Shown piece after piece: positions 7,924-16,560 of a stretch of DNA of 64,000 bases. The position numbers were made by a program, and so were the translations under genes. Within the stretch, counting starts at the first letter, position 1. Every line of letters starts with the position of its first letter. Origin of the DNA: Verrucomicrobiota bacterium. GTDB lineage: Bacteria > Verrucomicrobiota > Verrucomicrobiia > Opitutales > Opitutaceae. The notes below the pieces were generated by a model. That model worked only from the letters and a program-made list of their open reading frames with translations, was not told where the DNA came from and ran no database searches. The DNA is taken from contig JAPLTN010000003.1 in NCBI GenBank assembly GCA_026398135.1, positions 1 to 64,000 on the forward strand, in the 5' to 3' direction.

Positions 7924-9594
7924 ATGAGTTCCATCATGCAAGAGCTGCTGGCCCAATCCGGCCTCAGCCAGATCCAAGAGGGCAAGATCGTCCCCGGTGT
8001 TATCACCGAAATCCGCCAAAACGAAGTCGTCGTCGATATCGGCGGCAAATCCGAAGGCGTCATCCCCGCCAACGAGTTTATCGACATCGGCGAGCTCCAA
8101 ATCGGCGGCACCATCGAGGTGTTGATCGAGAAGGTCGAAAACAAGGAGGGCTATCCGGTCCTTTCCTACGACAAAGCCGAGCAAAAGAAGAACTGGGATA
8201 ACATCCTCACCAAGTTCCCCGAGGGCTCCGTCGCCACCGGTCGCGTCAAGGCCAAGGTCAAAGGCGGCCTCATCATTTCCATCGGCGTCGATGCCTTCAT
8301 CCCCGCCTCCCACGTCGATATCCAGCCACCCAAGAACCTGGATCAATACGTCGGCCAGACCTACGATTTCAAGGTCATCAAGATCGACCAGCTCCGCAAG
8401 AACGTCGTCCTCTCCCGCCGCGAGCTCATCGAGCAGCAGCGTGGCGAGAAGCGCCGCCTTCTCCTCGACTCCATCCAGCCCGGCCAGGTGCGCAAGGGCG
8501 TGGTCAAGAACATCACCGATTTCGGTGCGTTCATCGACCTCGACGGCATGGACGGCCTGCTCCACATCACGGACATGTCCTGGGGTCGCATCGCGCATCC
8601 CTCCGACGTCCTCAAGCAGGGCGAAGAGATCCAGGTCATGATCATCGAGGTTAACCGCGAAAAAGAACGCGTTTCCCTCGGTCTCAAGCAGACCACCACC
8701 AATCCTTGGGACGCGATCGAGCACAAGTTCCCGGTTGGCGCCAAAGTTCACGGCAAGGTGGTCAACCTCGTTCCCTACGGCGCGTTCCTCGAGATCGAGC
8801 CCGGCGTCGAAGGTCTCGTGCACATCACCGCGATGTCCTGGACCAAGCGCATCACCAAGCCCTCCGAGATGCTCAAGGTCGGCCAGGAGCTCGACGCGGT
8901 GGTCCTCGGTGTCGCCAAGGACGAGCAGAAGATCTCCCTCGGCCTCCGCCAGCTGGAGCCGAACCCGTGGGATATGGTCCGCCACAACTACCCGATGGGC
9001 GCTCGCGTCCGCGGCAAGGTGCGCAACATGACTACCTACGGCGCCTTCATCGAACTCGAAGAAGGCATCGACGGCATGGTGCACGTCTCCGACATGACCT
9101 GGAACCGCAAGGTCAACCACCCGTCCGAAGTCCTCAAGAAGGGCGACGAAGTGGACGCCATTGTTCTGGACGTCGATCCTTCCCAGCAGCGCATCAGCCT
9201 CGGCATGAAGCAGCTCGCCGAAGATCCCTGGTCCGACATCGACGCGCACTTCAAGATCGGCGACGTCGTCAAGGGCACCGTTTCCAAGATCACCACCTTC
9301 GGCGCCTTCGTGGAGCTCAAGGATGGTATCGACGGCTTGGTGCACATCTCGCAGATCAGCGAAGACCGCATCGAGAAGGTCAAAGACCACGTCAAGCCCG
9401 GTCAGGAAGTCACCGCCCGCGTGGTGAAGATCGACCGCGAAGAGCGCCGCCTCGGCCTCTCGATCAAGGCCGCCAACTACAGCAGCGAGCAGCTCGCCGC
9501 CGAGACCTCGGCCTTCGAGGCGCTCAACCGCGACAGCTCCGGCGACATGATGAACCTGGGCGACATCCTCGATGCCGCTTCGGACAAGAAGTAA
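7924..9594 (+). CDS. rpsA: 30S ribosomal protein S1
   Basis: A ~556-aa protein with six S1 (OB-fold) repeats. The first two are divergent (ribosome-binding); the later four each carry the G-x-V-x-[NK]-[IL]-x-x-[YF]-G-A-F signature, seen as VVKNITDFGAFIDL, VVNLVPYGAFLEI, VRNMTTYGAFIEL and VSKITTFGAFVEL. S1 binds mRNA and helps deliver it to the 30S subunit, which matters where Shine-Dalgarno signals are weak, as in much of this window. ATG 7924 is preferred; an upstream in-frame ATG at 7864 would add a basic, glycine-rich leader that is not typical. A strong terminator follows. Confidence 0.95.
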   Translation: MSSIMQELLAQSGLSQIQEGKIVPGVITEIRQNEVVVDIGGKSEGVIPANEFIDIGELQIGGTIEVLIEKVENKEGYPVLSYDKAEQKKNWDNILTKFPEGSVATGRVKAKVKGGLIISIGVDAFIPASHVDIQPPKNLDQYVGQTYDFKVIKIDQLRKNVVLSRRELIEQQRGEKRRLLLDSIQPGQVRKGVVKNITDFGAFIDLDGMDGLLHITDMSWGRIAHPSDVLKQGEEIQVMIIEVNREKERVSLGLKQTTTNPWDAIEHKFPVGAKVHGKVVNLVPYGAFLEIEPGVEGLVHITAMSWTKRITKPSEMLKVGQELDAVVLGVAKDEQKISLGLRQLEPNPWDMVRHNYPMGARVRGKVRNMTTYGAFIELEEGIDGMVHVSDMTWNRKVNHPSEVLKKGDEVDAIVLDVDPSQQRISLGMKQLAEDPWSDIDAHFKIGDVVKGTVSKITTFGAFVELKDGIDGLVHISQISEDRIEKVKDHVKPGQEVTARVVKIDREERRLGLSIKAANYSSEQLAAETSAFEALNRDSSGDMMNLGDILDAASDKK

Positions 9595-9635
9595 GCCAGT
9601 CAGCCACGGGCGTAACGCCTGAGGCTAAAAACAAA

Positions 9636-9669
9636 GCCGCCCGCCCTCGAAAGAGGCGGGCGGCTTTTT
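9636..9669 (+). terminator. Rho-independent terminator after rpsA
   Basis: The ten-base stem GCCGCCCGCC (9636-9645) / GGCGGGCGGC (9655-9664) is followed by TTTTT (9665-9669). It lies 41 bp after the rpsA stop. On the other strand it is preceded by A-rich sequence (CTAAAAACAAA), so it may also serve the minus-strand tRNA-Arg transcript. Confidence 0.9.
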
Positions 9670-9725
9670 CGTTTTTCGCGATTCAGAAGCAAAGCTGAAG
9701 CGAGCTGAGATGCGGTGTTTTAAAG

Positions 9726-9800
9726 TGGTGTTCCCGCTCGGGATCGAACCGAGATCACCGGCTTCGGAGACCAGTGCACTATCCATTGTGCTACAGGAAC
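9726..9800 (-). tRNA. tRNA-Arg (anticodon CCG)
   Basis: On the minus strand the acceptor arms GTTCCTG/CGGGAAC pair (one G-T wobble), the T-arm holds GGTTCGATCCC, and the anticodon loop CTCCGAA gives anticodon CCG, decoding CGG. The CCA end is encoded (9726-9728). The cloverleaf closes well by eye. It stands alone between rpsA and the polysaccharide locus. Confidence 0.93.
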
Positions 9801-9934
9801 AAAATGACGTGCGCAGCGTGCCGAAAGGAGCGGCGGGCTGTCCAGCGGTTTTAATGCAGCAGCGTCGGTAAAATCGAGGGAAGGCGCCGGCCAGATGGTT
9901 TTCCGTCAGCGGTGGGGAGCCAAACCTGAACCCG

Positions 9935-11293
9935 TCAGCGCCCGCCTTTGCCGAAGAGCATCACGTGCATGGTTTTTAGGACGATGGCGGCGTCGAGGCG
10001 CAGGCTGTAGCGGCGGATGTAGTAGAGGTCGTATTCGAGTTTACGGGCAGTGTCTTCGAGGTTGGCGCCGTAGGGGTAGTTGACCTGGGCCCAGCCGGTG
10101 ATGCCGGGGCGGACGAGATGGCGGTAGTGGTAGCAGGGGATTTGTTTTTCGTAGTCGGCGACCAGCACATCCCACTCGGCGCGGGGGCCGATCATGCTCA
10201 TCTCGCCGGTGAAGACGTTCCAGAGCTGGGGCAATTCATCGAGGCGGCTGGCGCGCAGGAGGGCGCCGACGCGGGTGATGCGGCGGTCGCCGGGGGCGGT
10301 GTAACGGTCGCCGCCGGGGGTGGCGCGCATGGTGCGCAGTTTCATCAAGGTAAACGGGCGGCGGTGGCGGCCGACGCGGGTTTGGCGAAAGAGAATGGGG
10401 CCGCCGTCCTCCAGTTTGATGGCGAGGGCGGCGAGACCTAGCAGCGGCGCGGCGAGGAGGAGGACGACGAAGGCCAGCAGCAGGTCGCACACGCGTTTGA
10501 GGCGGTCGAAGATGGGTTCGCGGGCGATTTGGAAGCCGCCTTGGAAAAGCCAGATGGGGTTGATGCGGTAGAGGGGGATTTTGCGCCAGATGACCTCGTG
10601 AAAAAGCTCCAATGTGAAGGTGGGGATGCCTTTGAAGTGGAGTCGCATGAGGCGGTCGGGCAGGTCAGGCGGAAGGTTTTGGGCGGATTCGCGAAGCACG
10701 ATGGCGTCCACCGGGAGAGTGCCGGCCTCAATGCAGGTGATGAGCTCCTCCACGGCAGGACGGCTGGCGTTGGAGGTTTCGGAGGGGAGGGCGGCGTAGG
10801 TGACGGGCCGGTCAAAGGCGATGCGGGCGCATTCGGCGGCGAAGGTTTGCCCGCTGGTCGTATCGCCGATGAAGACCACGCCGTGGAAGCGGTGCACGGC
10901 GGCGCGGCGCAGGGCCAGGATGCGGCGAATGAACAGGGCGCAGGGGGCGTGCAGGAGAAAAGCGAGCAGGATGACGGAGCGGCTTTGTTGGAGTTGAAGG
11001 CCGCCGCTGAAGACGACGAAGGTGATCAGCAGGGTGGCCAGCATGGCGAGGGTGGTCGCGATGAGGTGCTGGCTGGTATAATCGAGGGAGAGCAGGTCGG
11101 TGCGCGGGGAGTAGCCGTCGATCAGGGCGAGGGCGGCGATGAGGAGGGCGGCGGGGACGAGCAGGGGCCAGAGGAGCGGGGCCTCCGGGAACGAGACGAT
11201 GCCGCGCAGGAAGCCGACGGTGTTGAAGGCCAAAATCACTCCCGCGAGGTCGCCTGCAATCAGGGCCAGGGTGAAGCGGGGGCTGGAATTCAT
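9935..11293 (-). CDS. Polyprenyl-phosphate hexose-1-phosphate transferase (bacterial sugar transferase, WcaJ/EpsB type)
   Basis: A 452-aa two-part protein. The N-terminal ~260 residues carry four or five hydrophobic segments and a CoA-binding-like region; the C-terminal ~190 residues are the bacterial sugar transferase domain with KRVCDLLLAFVVLLLAAPLL, a conserved FRQTRVGRHRRPFTLMKLRTM block, DELPQLWNVFTGEMSMIGPR and RPGITGWAQVNYPYG. Such enzymes start repeat-unit synthesis by moving a sugar-1-phosphate onto undecaprenyl phosphate at the inner membrane. It is the last gene of the minus-strand locus, so initiation is encoded at the 3' end and export at the 5' end. Confidence 0.93.
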   Translation of the reverse strand: MNSSPRFTLALIAGDLAGVILAFNTVGFLRGIVSFPEAPLLWPLLVPAALLIAALALIDGYSPRTDLLSLDYTSQHLIATTLAMLATLLITFVVFSGGLQLQQSRSVILLAFLLHAPCALFIRRILALRRAAVHRFHGVVFIGDTTSGQTFAAECARIAFDRPVTYAALPSETSNASRPAVEELITCIEAGTLPVDAIVLRESAQNLPPDLPDRLMRLHFKGIPTFTLELFHEVIWRKIPLYRINPIWLFQGGFQIAREPIFDRLKRVCDLLLAFVVLLLAAPLLGLAALAIKLEDGGPILFRQTRVGRHRRPFTLMKLRTMRATPGGDRYTAPGDRRITRVGALLRASRLDELPQLWNVFTGEMSMIGPRAEWDVLVADYEKQIPCYHYRHLVRPGITGWAQVNYPYGANLEDTARKLEYDLYYIRRYSLRLDAAIVLKTMHVMLFGKGGR

Positions 11294-11348
11294 GGAGCTG
11301 GAATGGGGAGCAGGGTAAGCTAGTAAGCTGGTAGAGCTAGTAAACTAG
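11294..11348. repeat. AGCTAGTA-type short repeats between sugar transferase and glycosyltransferase genes
   Basis: The gap between the two genes is made of repeated short units (AGCTAGTA, AGCTGGTAG, AGCTAGTAA, ACTAG), plus one GAGCAGGG unit like the heptamer family described elsewhere. It starts right behind the ATG of the sugar transferase gene. No other feature is seen in it. Confidence 0.55.
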
Positions 11349-12175
11349 CGGGGGGCGTCGCGCAAGCGGCTCAGCTCGGCGGCGGCGAAGCCCTCGTAGC
11401 GGGCGAGCAGGCGGCAGTAGCGCCAGCCGGGGGCACCGTCAAGGAAGCCGCCACGCAGCAGGTATTGATAAACGAAGCGGGCGAAGGGGCGGGCGGGCAG
11501 GCGGTAGCTGAGGGATTTGAGCGCGCGGCGGCGGGCGAGGGGGGAGGCGGCGAAAAGCTCGAGCAGCTCGGAGGGAAGGGGGCGGTGGTGGGCGAACCAG
11601 GCTTCGGCTTCGCGGCGGGCGTAGCGGCGGTGTTTGGCCAGCCAGTCGTCCACGCCGGAAGCGGACATGTCGTGTTCGTAGTTGGCTTGGAGGCGGGACA
11701 GGCGCAGACCCCCGGCTTCGCGCTGGCCGTGTCCGCGTTCGACAAAGCGGAAGGTGGCGGCGTGGCAGAAACGGGCCTGCCAGGCGGGGTAATCGGTGCA
11801 ACGGGGAACCCACCGCCCTTCCCAGAGCATGCGCGGAGCGACCCAGAAACCATCCACGGTGCGGGCGGGGCCGGTCTGGGCGGCGGCGGCGGCGCGGAGT
11901 TCGGCGAGGAGGGCGGGGGTCATGCGCTCGTCGGCGTCGAGATGGAAGACCCAGGGGTGGCGTAGCGGGAGGGCGGTGTGGGCGTGGTTGCGCTGTTGGG
12001 CGAAGTTTTCGAAGGCGTTGACCGAAACGTGCGCACCGGCGGCGCGGGCGATTCGGGCGGTGGCGTCGGTGGAGCCGGAGTCGAGTACGTGGATGTCGTC
12101 CACGCCGGGCAGGGTGGCGAGGCAGGCGGGGAGATTACGGGCCTCGTTGAGGGTCAGGATGACGACGGAGAACAT
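11345..12175 (-). CDS. Glycosyltransferase family 2
   Basis: A GT-A fold enzyme of 276 aa from ATG 12175, starting MFSVVILTLNEARNLPACL. The nucleotide-sugar site shows VLDSGSTDATARIA and the metal-binding FHLDADER. The C-terminal basic part (WLAKHRRYARREAEAW) resembles the lipopolysaccharide-core type GT2 (WaaE/KdtX-like), which add a glucose or heptose to a lipid-linked acceptor. An upstream in-frame ATG would read through the 3' end of the next gene. It overlaps the O-antigen ligase-like gene upstream by 22 bp, so both are surely co-transcribed. Confidence 0.88.
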   Translation of the reverse strand: MFSVVILTLNEARNLPACLATLPGVDDIHVLDSGSTDATARIARAAGAHVSVNAFENFAQQRNHAHTALPLRHPWVFHLDADERMTPALLAELRAAAAAQTGPARTVDGFWVAPRMLWEGRWVPRCTDYPAWQARFCHAATFRFVERGHGQREAGGLRLSRLQANYEHDMSASGVDDWLAKHRRYARREAEAWFAHHRPLPSELLELFAASPLARRRALKSLSYRLPARPFARFVYQYLLRGGFLDGAPGWRYCRLLARYEGFAAAELSRLRDAPR

Positions 12176-13611
12176 GCGGCGCGGGAGCGGGCGGAGACAG
12201 CGGGTGAGAGCTGGAGGATACGGATCCCGGAGAAGAAAAGTATCCACCAGAGGGCGACGACGGCGGGGTTGGCGAAGGGGAACTCGACCCAGGCGTAGAG
12301 CGCAATCAGGGCGCAGCCGGTGAACAGGCCGCCGGGCAGGGCGGTGAGGCGACGGAGACGAACGGTTTCGGCAAGGGGCAGGAGCACGCAGAGCAAAAGC
12401 AGGCCGGTGCCGACAAAACCAAGCTCGGCGAGGGATTGCAGCCAGTCGGAGTGGGCATCCTCGAAGGTGTTCATGAGCCGGTCGGGGCCGGGGCGGAAAC
12501 GGGAGTAGTTGAGGAAAATGGGGCCGTAGGAGTCGAGTCCCCAGCCGAATGCGGGGCGGTCGGCGGCCATGCGCCAGGTGTCGGCGTAGAGATCGGCGCG
12601 GGTGTAGCCGTCCGGCCCGGAGCGAAGGTGGGCGATTTGTTCCAGGGTTTGCGTGAAGCGTAGCTGGATAACCTCGCGACTTTGGAAAAAAACAAGTCCG
12701 CCCAGGGTAACGAAGAGGGCGAGCAGGCCGACGATGAGCGACGCGCGGAGCGGTTGATGACGATTCCGGTGTCGGGTGCGGAAGTGGTGGCGCAGGGAGG
12801 CCGCGCCGGCGGAAATGGCGAGCAGGGCCATTAACACGGTGGCGGAGCGCGAGCTGGAGAGGGGGGCGGTGGCGGCGACGAGGATGGAGGTTAAGGTGAG
12901 CAAGGGGCCGGGGCCGTGAAACCAGCCGTTGTCCGGGGGGTAACGCAGAGAATGAAAGACGAGGCCGAGGGTGGAGGCGGTGCTCAGCACGGCGAAGGCC
13001 CCCCAGTGGTTATGGTAGAGGAAGGTGGCGAACCAGGCGGGGTTGTGAGAGGTGACAAAACCGAAGTAGGGGCCGGGGGCGAGTGCCTGGTGTTGCAAGG
13101 TGCCGAGCACGGCGAGGACGAGGGCGTTGAAGGCAAGCAGGAGAATGAGGCTGCGCAGGAGCCGTCGGGAATAGATGCAAAAGGCGAGGGTGAGGCCGGT
13201 GGCGGCGAGTCCTCCGAAGCAGGCAAGCACGCGCAGACTGGCGAGGGGAAGGGCGGATGCGGGCAACCACTCGACGTGAGCCACGGGGCGCAGCACGTAG
13301 GTGTTGAAGAGAAAGGCGGGGCGGTGGGAGGGGTTGAGCGCGCTGATGATTATGAAAACGGCGAGCGCCAGGAGAGGGGCGGTCCAGCGGAGCAGGCGGC
13401 GGAGGCCGGCCCGGTCGTGGTGGCGGAGGCGGTACCGGGCTTCGGCGAAGAGAAAATAATAAGCGGGGGCGGCGAGGGCGGCGATCACCCATTCGAGCCG
13501 GGGACCGATGCCGCCGAGCAACCAGGCGGAGACGAGGGCAACGAGGGCGACGTGGGCGACCACGAGTTTTTCCCGCTGGATTACCCGGGAGGAGGCGGAA
13601 GGGTTAACCAC
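12154..13611 (-). CDS. O-antigen ligase/polymerase-like membrane protein (Wzy/WaaL family)
   Basis: A 485-aa integral membrane protein with about 11 hydrophobic segments. The long periplasmic loop before the last segments holds RADLYADTWRMAADRPAFGWGLDSYGPIF and EDAHSDWLQSLAELGFVG, the pattern of the Wzy_C/O-antigen ligase family (the histidine of D-A-H-x-x-x-L is conserved). It either polymerises lipid-linked repeats or ligates glycan to an acceptor on the periplasmic side. Start is probably GTG 13611. A second polymerase-like protein is at 18619-20037, so one of the two may be a ligase. Confidence 0.85.
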   Translation of the reverse strand: MVNPSASSRVIQREKLVVAHVALVALVSAWLLGGIGPRLEWVIAALAAPAYYFLFAEARYRLRHHDRAGLRRLLRWTAPLLALAVFIIISALNPSHRPAFLFNTYVLRPVAHVEWLPASALPLASLRVLACFGGLAATGLTLAFCIYSRRLLRSLILLLAFNALVLAVLGTLQHQALAPGPYFGFVTSHNPAWFATFLYHNHWGAFAVLSTASTLGLVFHSLRYPPDNGWFHGPGPLLTLTSILVAATAPLSSSRSATVLMALLAISAGAASLRHHFRTRHRNRHQPLRASLIVGLLALFVTLGGLVFFQSREVIQLRFTQTLEQIAHLRSGPDGYTRADLYADTWRMAADRPAFGWGLDSYGPIFLNYSRFRPGPDRLMNTFEDAHSDWLQSLAELGFVGTGLLLLCVLLPLAETVRLRRLTALPGGLFTGCALIALYAWVEFPFANPAVVALWWILFFSGIRILQLSPAVSARSRAACSPSSS

Positions 13612-13626
13612 GATGCGAAGCGAGGT

Positions 13627-14793
13627 TCAGGTCGTCGGGCGGGCAGGCAGTTGACTGTAGAAACTCAGCAGGTTTTGAGCCGCGAATTTCCACGTGTAGT
13701 TTGCCAAAACCCAGGACCGGCCGTTGCCGCCCAGGGTGGCGAGATCGGGGGCGGGGGCGGCGAGGAGGGCGGCGAGGGCGGCGGGGTAGTCGGCCCAGGG
13801 GACGCAGCGGCCGGCGGAAGCGGCGTCGAGGCCCCGCCAGGGCAGGGTGTCGGTGACGAGCGCGGGCAGGCCGGCGGCGAGGGCTTCGGCCACGGCCTGG
13901 CCGAAATTTTCCGAGTGCGAGGGGAGGAGGAAAAGTTCGGCCAGCGGATAGGGCGCGGGCAGGCCGGCGCCGTCGGCGACCACGATGGGGGAGGTGGCGG
14001 AGGCGGGGGCGAGGGCTCGGAGTTGAGCGACGGTGTAATCGCCGGGGATGCCGGCGAGCAGAAGGGTCCAGCCGGGGCGGGGGACTGAGCGCCAGAGCGA
14101 GATGAGCTCGGCGACGCGTTTTTTACGGTGGAGGCGTCCGTAGAAAAGGGCGATGCGGGTGTTTTTTAACTGCGGGTGGGCGGCGGGCCAGGCGGCGCGG
14201 GCGGCGGAGACGCCACCGGGCGCGGGGGCGCTGACACCATTGGGGGCGATGCAGGTGGGAGCCGGGAGCGGCGGGCCGGGGGCGTGAAGCCAGGGGGGGA
14301 GCTGGGTGAGGTTTTCGGCTTCCTGCGGGCTGGTGGCGTGCCAGCCGGAAACGGCGGAGAGGGCGCGTGAGTGTATGAAGGAAGCGGCGACGCGTTTTTT
14401 CCAGGTGTGGTGGGCGAGTGCCCAGGGCTCGAGCATGCCGCGCGGGGCGACCACCAGGGGGATGCGGTGGTGGACGGCGGCGGCGGCGGCGTGGTAAAGG
14501 GGGCGTTGCCAGAGTCCGTGGACGTGGATGGCACGGGCGGGGGTGTGGTGGAGAAATTCGGCCAGTCCGGAGGCGCAGGCGCAGATCCGGCCGAGCGGTC
14601 CTGGACGGGCGGGGAAAGCGTGAACGGGAAGGTGGGGGTGACGGGTCGGGAAATCGGGTGGTATCGGACCTACGGTGACGAGATTAACGTAGGCGCCGAG
14701 CTCGGCCTGGGCGGCGGCGAGGGCGGGCACGGTGCGCGACGGGCCGCCGTGACGAGGATCGAGACTGGCGGTGACATGAAGGACATCGAGCAT
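13627..14793 (-). CDS. Glycosyltransferase family 4 (GT-B)
   Basis: A 388-aa retaining GT-B glycosyltransferase, MLDVLHVTASLDPRHGGPS at the N-terminus. The C-terminal nucleotide-sugar domain has IALFYGRLHRKKRV and the E-x7-E type motif LLPSHSENFGQAVAEALAAGLP. It adds one sugar to a lipid-linked intermediate at the cytoplasmic face. ATG 14793 is used because the in-frame extension upstream translates the heptamer repeat and intergenic DNA. It is 16 bp downstream of the previous gene in the operon. Confidence 0.88.
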   Translation of the reverse strand: MLDVLHVTASLDPRHGGPSRTVPALAAAQAELGAYVNLVTVGPIPPDFPTRHPHLPVHAFPARPGPLGRICACASGLAEFLHHTPARAIHVHGLWQRPLYHAAAAAVHHRIPLVVAPRGMLEPWALAHHTWKKRVAASFIHSRALSAVSGWHATSPQEAENLTQLPPWLHAPGPPLPAPTCIAPNGVSAPAPGGVSAARAAWPAAHPQLKNTRIALFYGRLHRKKRVAELISLWRSVPRPGWTLLLAGIPGDYTVAQLRALAPASATSPIVVADGAGLPAPYPLAELFLLPSHSENFGQAVAEALAAGLPALVTDTLPWRGLDAASAGRCVPWADYPAALAALLAAPAPDLATLGGNGRSWVLANYTWKFAAQNLLSFYSQLPARPTT

Positions 14794-14809
14794 GGTGGTT
14801 TGGCGCGGG

Positions 14810-14830
14810 GAGCTAGGAGCAGGGAGCGGG
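14810..14830. repeat. Heptanucleotide repeat, three units
   Basis: GAGCTAG, GAGCAGG, GAGCGGG in 7-bp register, 16 bp behind the start of the glycosyltransferase gene at 13627-14793. Confidence 0.8.
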
Positions 14831-14840
14831 GAGGACTGAG

Positions 14841-15413
14841 TCAGGTGGGGTCGGGGCGGGGTTTGAGGGGGCGGCAGGGGTGGCCGGCGCAGACCATGCG
14901 GGCGGGTTGATCGGAGACGACGACGGAGCGGGCACCAATAACACAAAGTTCGCCGATGGTGACGTCGGGGCCGACGAAGACCTCGGCGGCGAGCCAGGCG
15001 TTGGGGCCGACCTCGATGGGCGCGGTGGTCAGCGGCATGGACCAGCGGGTGTAGTCGTGGGAGCCAGAGCAGAGGTGGACTCCCTGGGAGAGGTTGGCGC
15101 CGCGCCGGAGGGTGACGGGGCCGAGATTGTAGATGTTCACCTTACGGCCGATCATGGAGCGGGGTTCGAGCCGGAGTTTCCACGGGAAGAAGACGCGGGC
15201 GGAGGCAAAAACAACGACTTGAGCGGGGGCGGGGATATCGGCGCCGAAGCAGCGGAGGAGCCGGGCGCGAAAGCCGTGGGCGCGGGGGAGGCTGAAGCGA
15301 AAAAGGGTGGCTTGAACGACGGACCAGAGACGTTGGCGGATAAGCTCGGAGCGCGGGTAGGGGGTGACGCAGCCTTGGGCGAGGTAGGGGGGCTCGGGGG
15401 CGGCGGGGGGCAT
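14841..15413 (-). CDS. WcaF-type hexapeptide acetyltransferase
   Basis: A 190-aa left-handed beta-helix acetyltransferase. After a helix-rich N-terminus (RQRLWSVVQATLFRFSLPRAHGFRARLL) come hexapeptide repeats such as IGRKVNIYNLGPVTLRRGANLSQ, the catalytic-type histidine in GSHDYTRWSMPL, and IEVGPNAWLAAEVFVGPDVTIG. The closest match I know is the colanic-acid acetyltransferase WcaF. It O-acetylates a sugar of the growing polysaccharide with acetyl-CoA. The start is ATG 15413; a longer frame upstream is the shadow of the neighbouring glycosyltransferase. Confidence 0.85.
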   Translation of the reverse strand: MPPAAPEPPYLAQGCVTPYPRSELIRQRLWSVVQATLFRFSLPRAHGFRARLLRCFGADIPAPAQVVVFASARVFFPWKLRLEPRSMIGRKVNIYNLGPVTLRRGANLSQGVHLCSGSHDYTRWSMPLTTAPIEVGPNAWLAAEVFVGPDVTIGELCVIGARSVVVSDQPARMVCAGHPCRPLKPRPDPT

Positions 15414-15426
15414 GCGGAAGGAAGGG

Positions 15427-16560
15427 CTAGGCGAGGGTGGCGAAATCGGCGAGCATGGATTCGGCTTGGGCGGGGTAGTCGAGGTGGGCGACGGTGGCGC
15501 GGGTCTGGGCGGCGAGACGGGCGCGGGTGCCGGGGGCGCGAATGAGGGTGGCGAGGGTTTCGGCCCAGGCGCGGGCGTCGGCGGAGAGCGGGAGTATCCG
15601 GCCGGAGCGGCCGGGAACGACGTAATCGTTAAAGCACGCGAGGTCGGTGGCAACGACGGGAACGCCGGCGGCGAGGGCTTCGAGCACGGCGACGGGCAGG
15701 GCTTCGCCGAGCTCGGCGCGAGTGGGGTAAACGAAGAGGTCGTAGTTGTGATACGTCGCGGCGAGACGGGTGGCGTCAAACTCGGGGGGGGCGTGTTGCC
15801 AGCGGCCCTCGGCGACGAGCGGGCCGGCGAGGGCAAGGAGTTTTGCCTCGAAGGCGGGTCCGCCGCCGCCTCGCGGGATGTCGGCGGGGCCGCGGAGCAC
15901 GATGCGCCAGGGGGGAAGGTCGGGCAGGGTGGCGAGGTGGCGGGCGGCGGCGGCGAGGAGTTCGAGGCCTTTTTCGGGGTGAAGGCGGCCGGTGAAGCCG
16001 AGGGTTAGCGGAGTGTCGGGCGGGCGGGGGCGGGCGGGGGTATTGAAGAGGGCGAGGTCAACGGGGTTGGGCGTGAGGCGGATGCGCGAGGCGAGGGCGG
16101 GAGCTTGTCGGGCGGCGGCGGCGGCGATGGAGGCGGAGGCGGCCTGGATGCGGGCAACACGCCCCCAGGTGCGAAGCTGTCCCTTCGGGTAGCGGTTGAG
16201 GTTGGCGACCAGACGTCCGGCGCGGGGGGTGAGGCGGGGGGCGAGGGCGGGCAGGGCGACGTTGTTGCTCACGAGGATGTCGGCGGCGGGCAGGTGGCGC
16301 AGGGCGCGCAGGCTCCCGAGGGCGTCGAGCAGCAGGTTGAGCGGGAGGTGGCGGGAGTGGTCGTGGCCGGGGCGGCGGTGGAGGTGCACGCCTTCGAGAA
16401 ATTCACTTTGGGGAAAGCCGGGCCAGCGGCGGGAAATGGAGACGACCTCGTGGCCGCGGGCGGCAAACTCTCGGGCGAGGCGCCACCAGATTTTTTCCAT
16501 GGCGCCGCCGGCGACGGGCGGGATGGGAAGGAAAAAACCGTGCACGAGGGTGATTTTCAT
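15427..16560 (-). CDS. Glycosyltransferase family 4 (GT-B)
   Basis: A 377-aa GT-B enzyme. The N-terminal domain starts MKITLVHGFFLPIPPVAGGAM, with the glycine-rich acceptor loop; the C-terminal domain has LGFTGRLHPEKGLELL and the donor-site motif YPTRAELGEALPVAVLEALA followed by GVPVVATD. Its start codon overlaps the stop of the FkbM-type gene upstream (ATGA at 16557-16560), showing translational coupling. Sugar specificity cannot be read from the sequence. Confidence 0.88.
   Translation of the reverse strand: MKITLVHGFFLPIPPVAGGAMEKIWWRLAREFAARGHEVVSISRRWPGFPQSEFLEGVHLHRRPGHDHSRHLPLNLLLDALGSLRALRHLPAADILVSNNVALPALAPRLTPRAGRLVANLNRYPKGQLRTWGRVARIQAASASIAAAAARQAPALASRIRLTPNPVDLALFNTPARPRPPDTPLTLGFTGRLHPEKGLELLAAAARHLATLPDLPPWRIVLRGPADIPRGGGGPAFEAKLLALAGPLVAEGRWQHAPPEFDATRLAATYHNYDLFVYPTRAELGEALPVAVLEALAAGVPVVATDLACFNDYVVPGRSGRILPLSADARAWAETLATLIRAPGTRARLAAQTRATVAHLDYPAQAESMLADFATLA

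Noticed and set aside
7843-9390. 515-codon frame opposite rpsA
   Set aside because: The S1 repeats on the plus strand give a regular antisense frame; no start signal or known domain.
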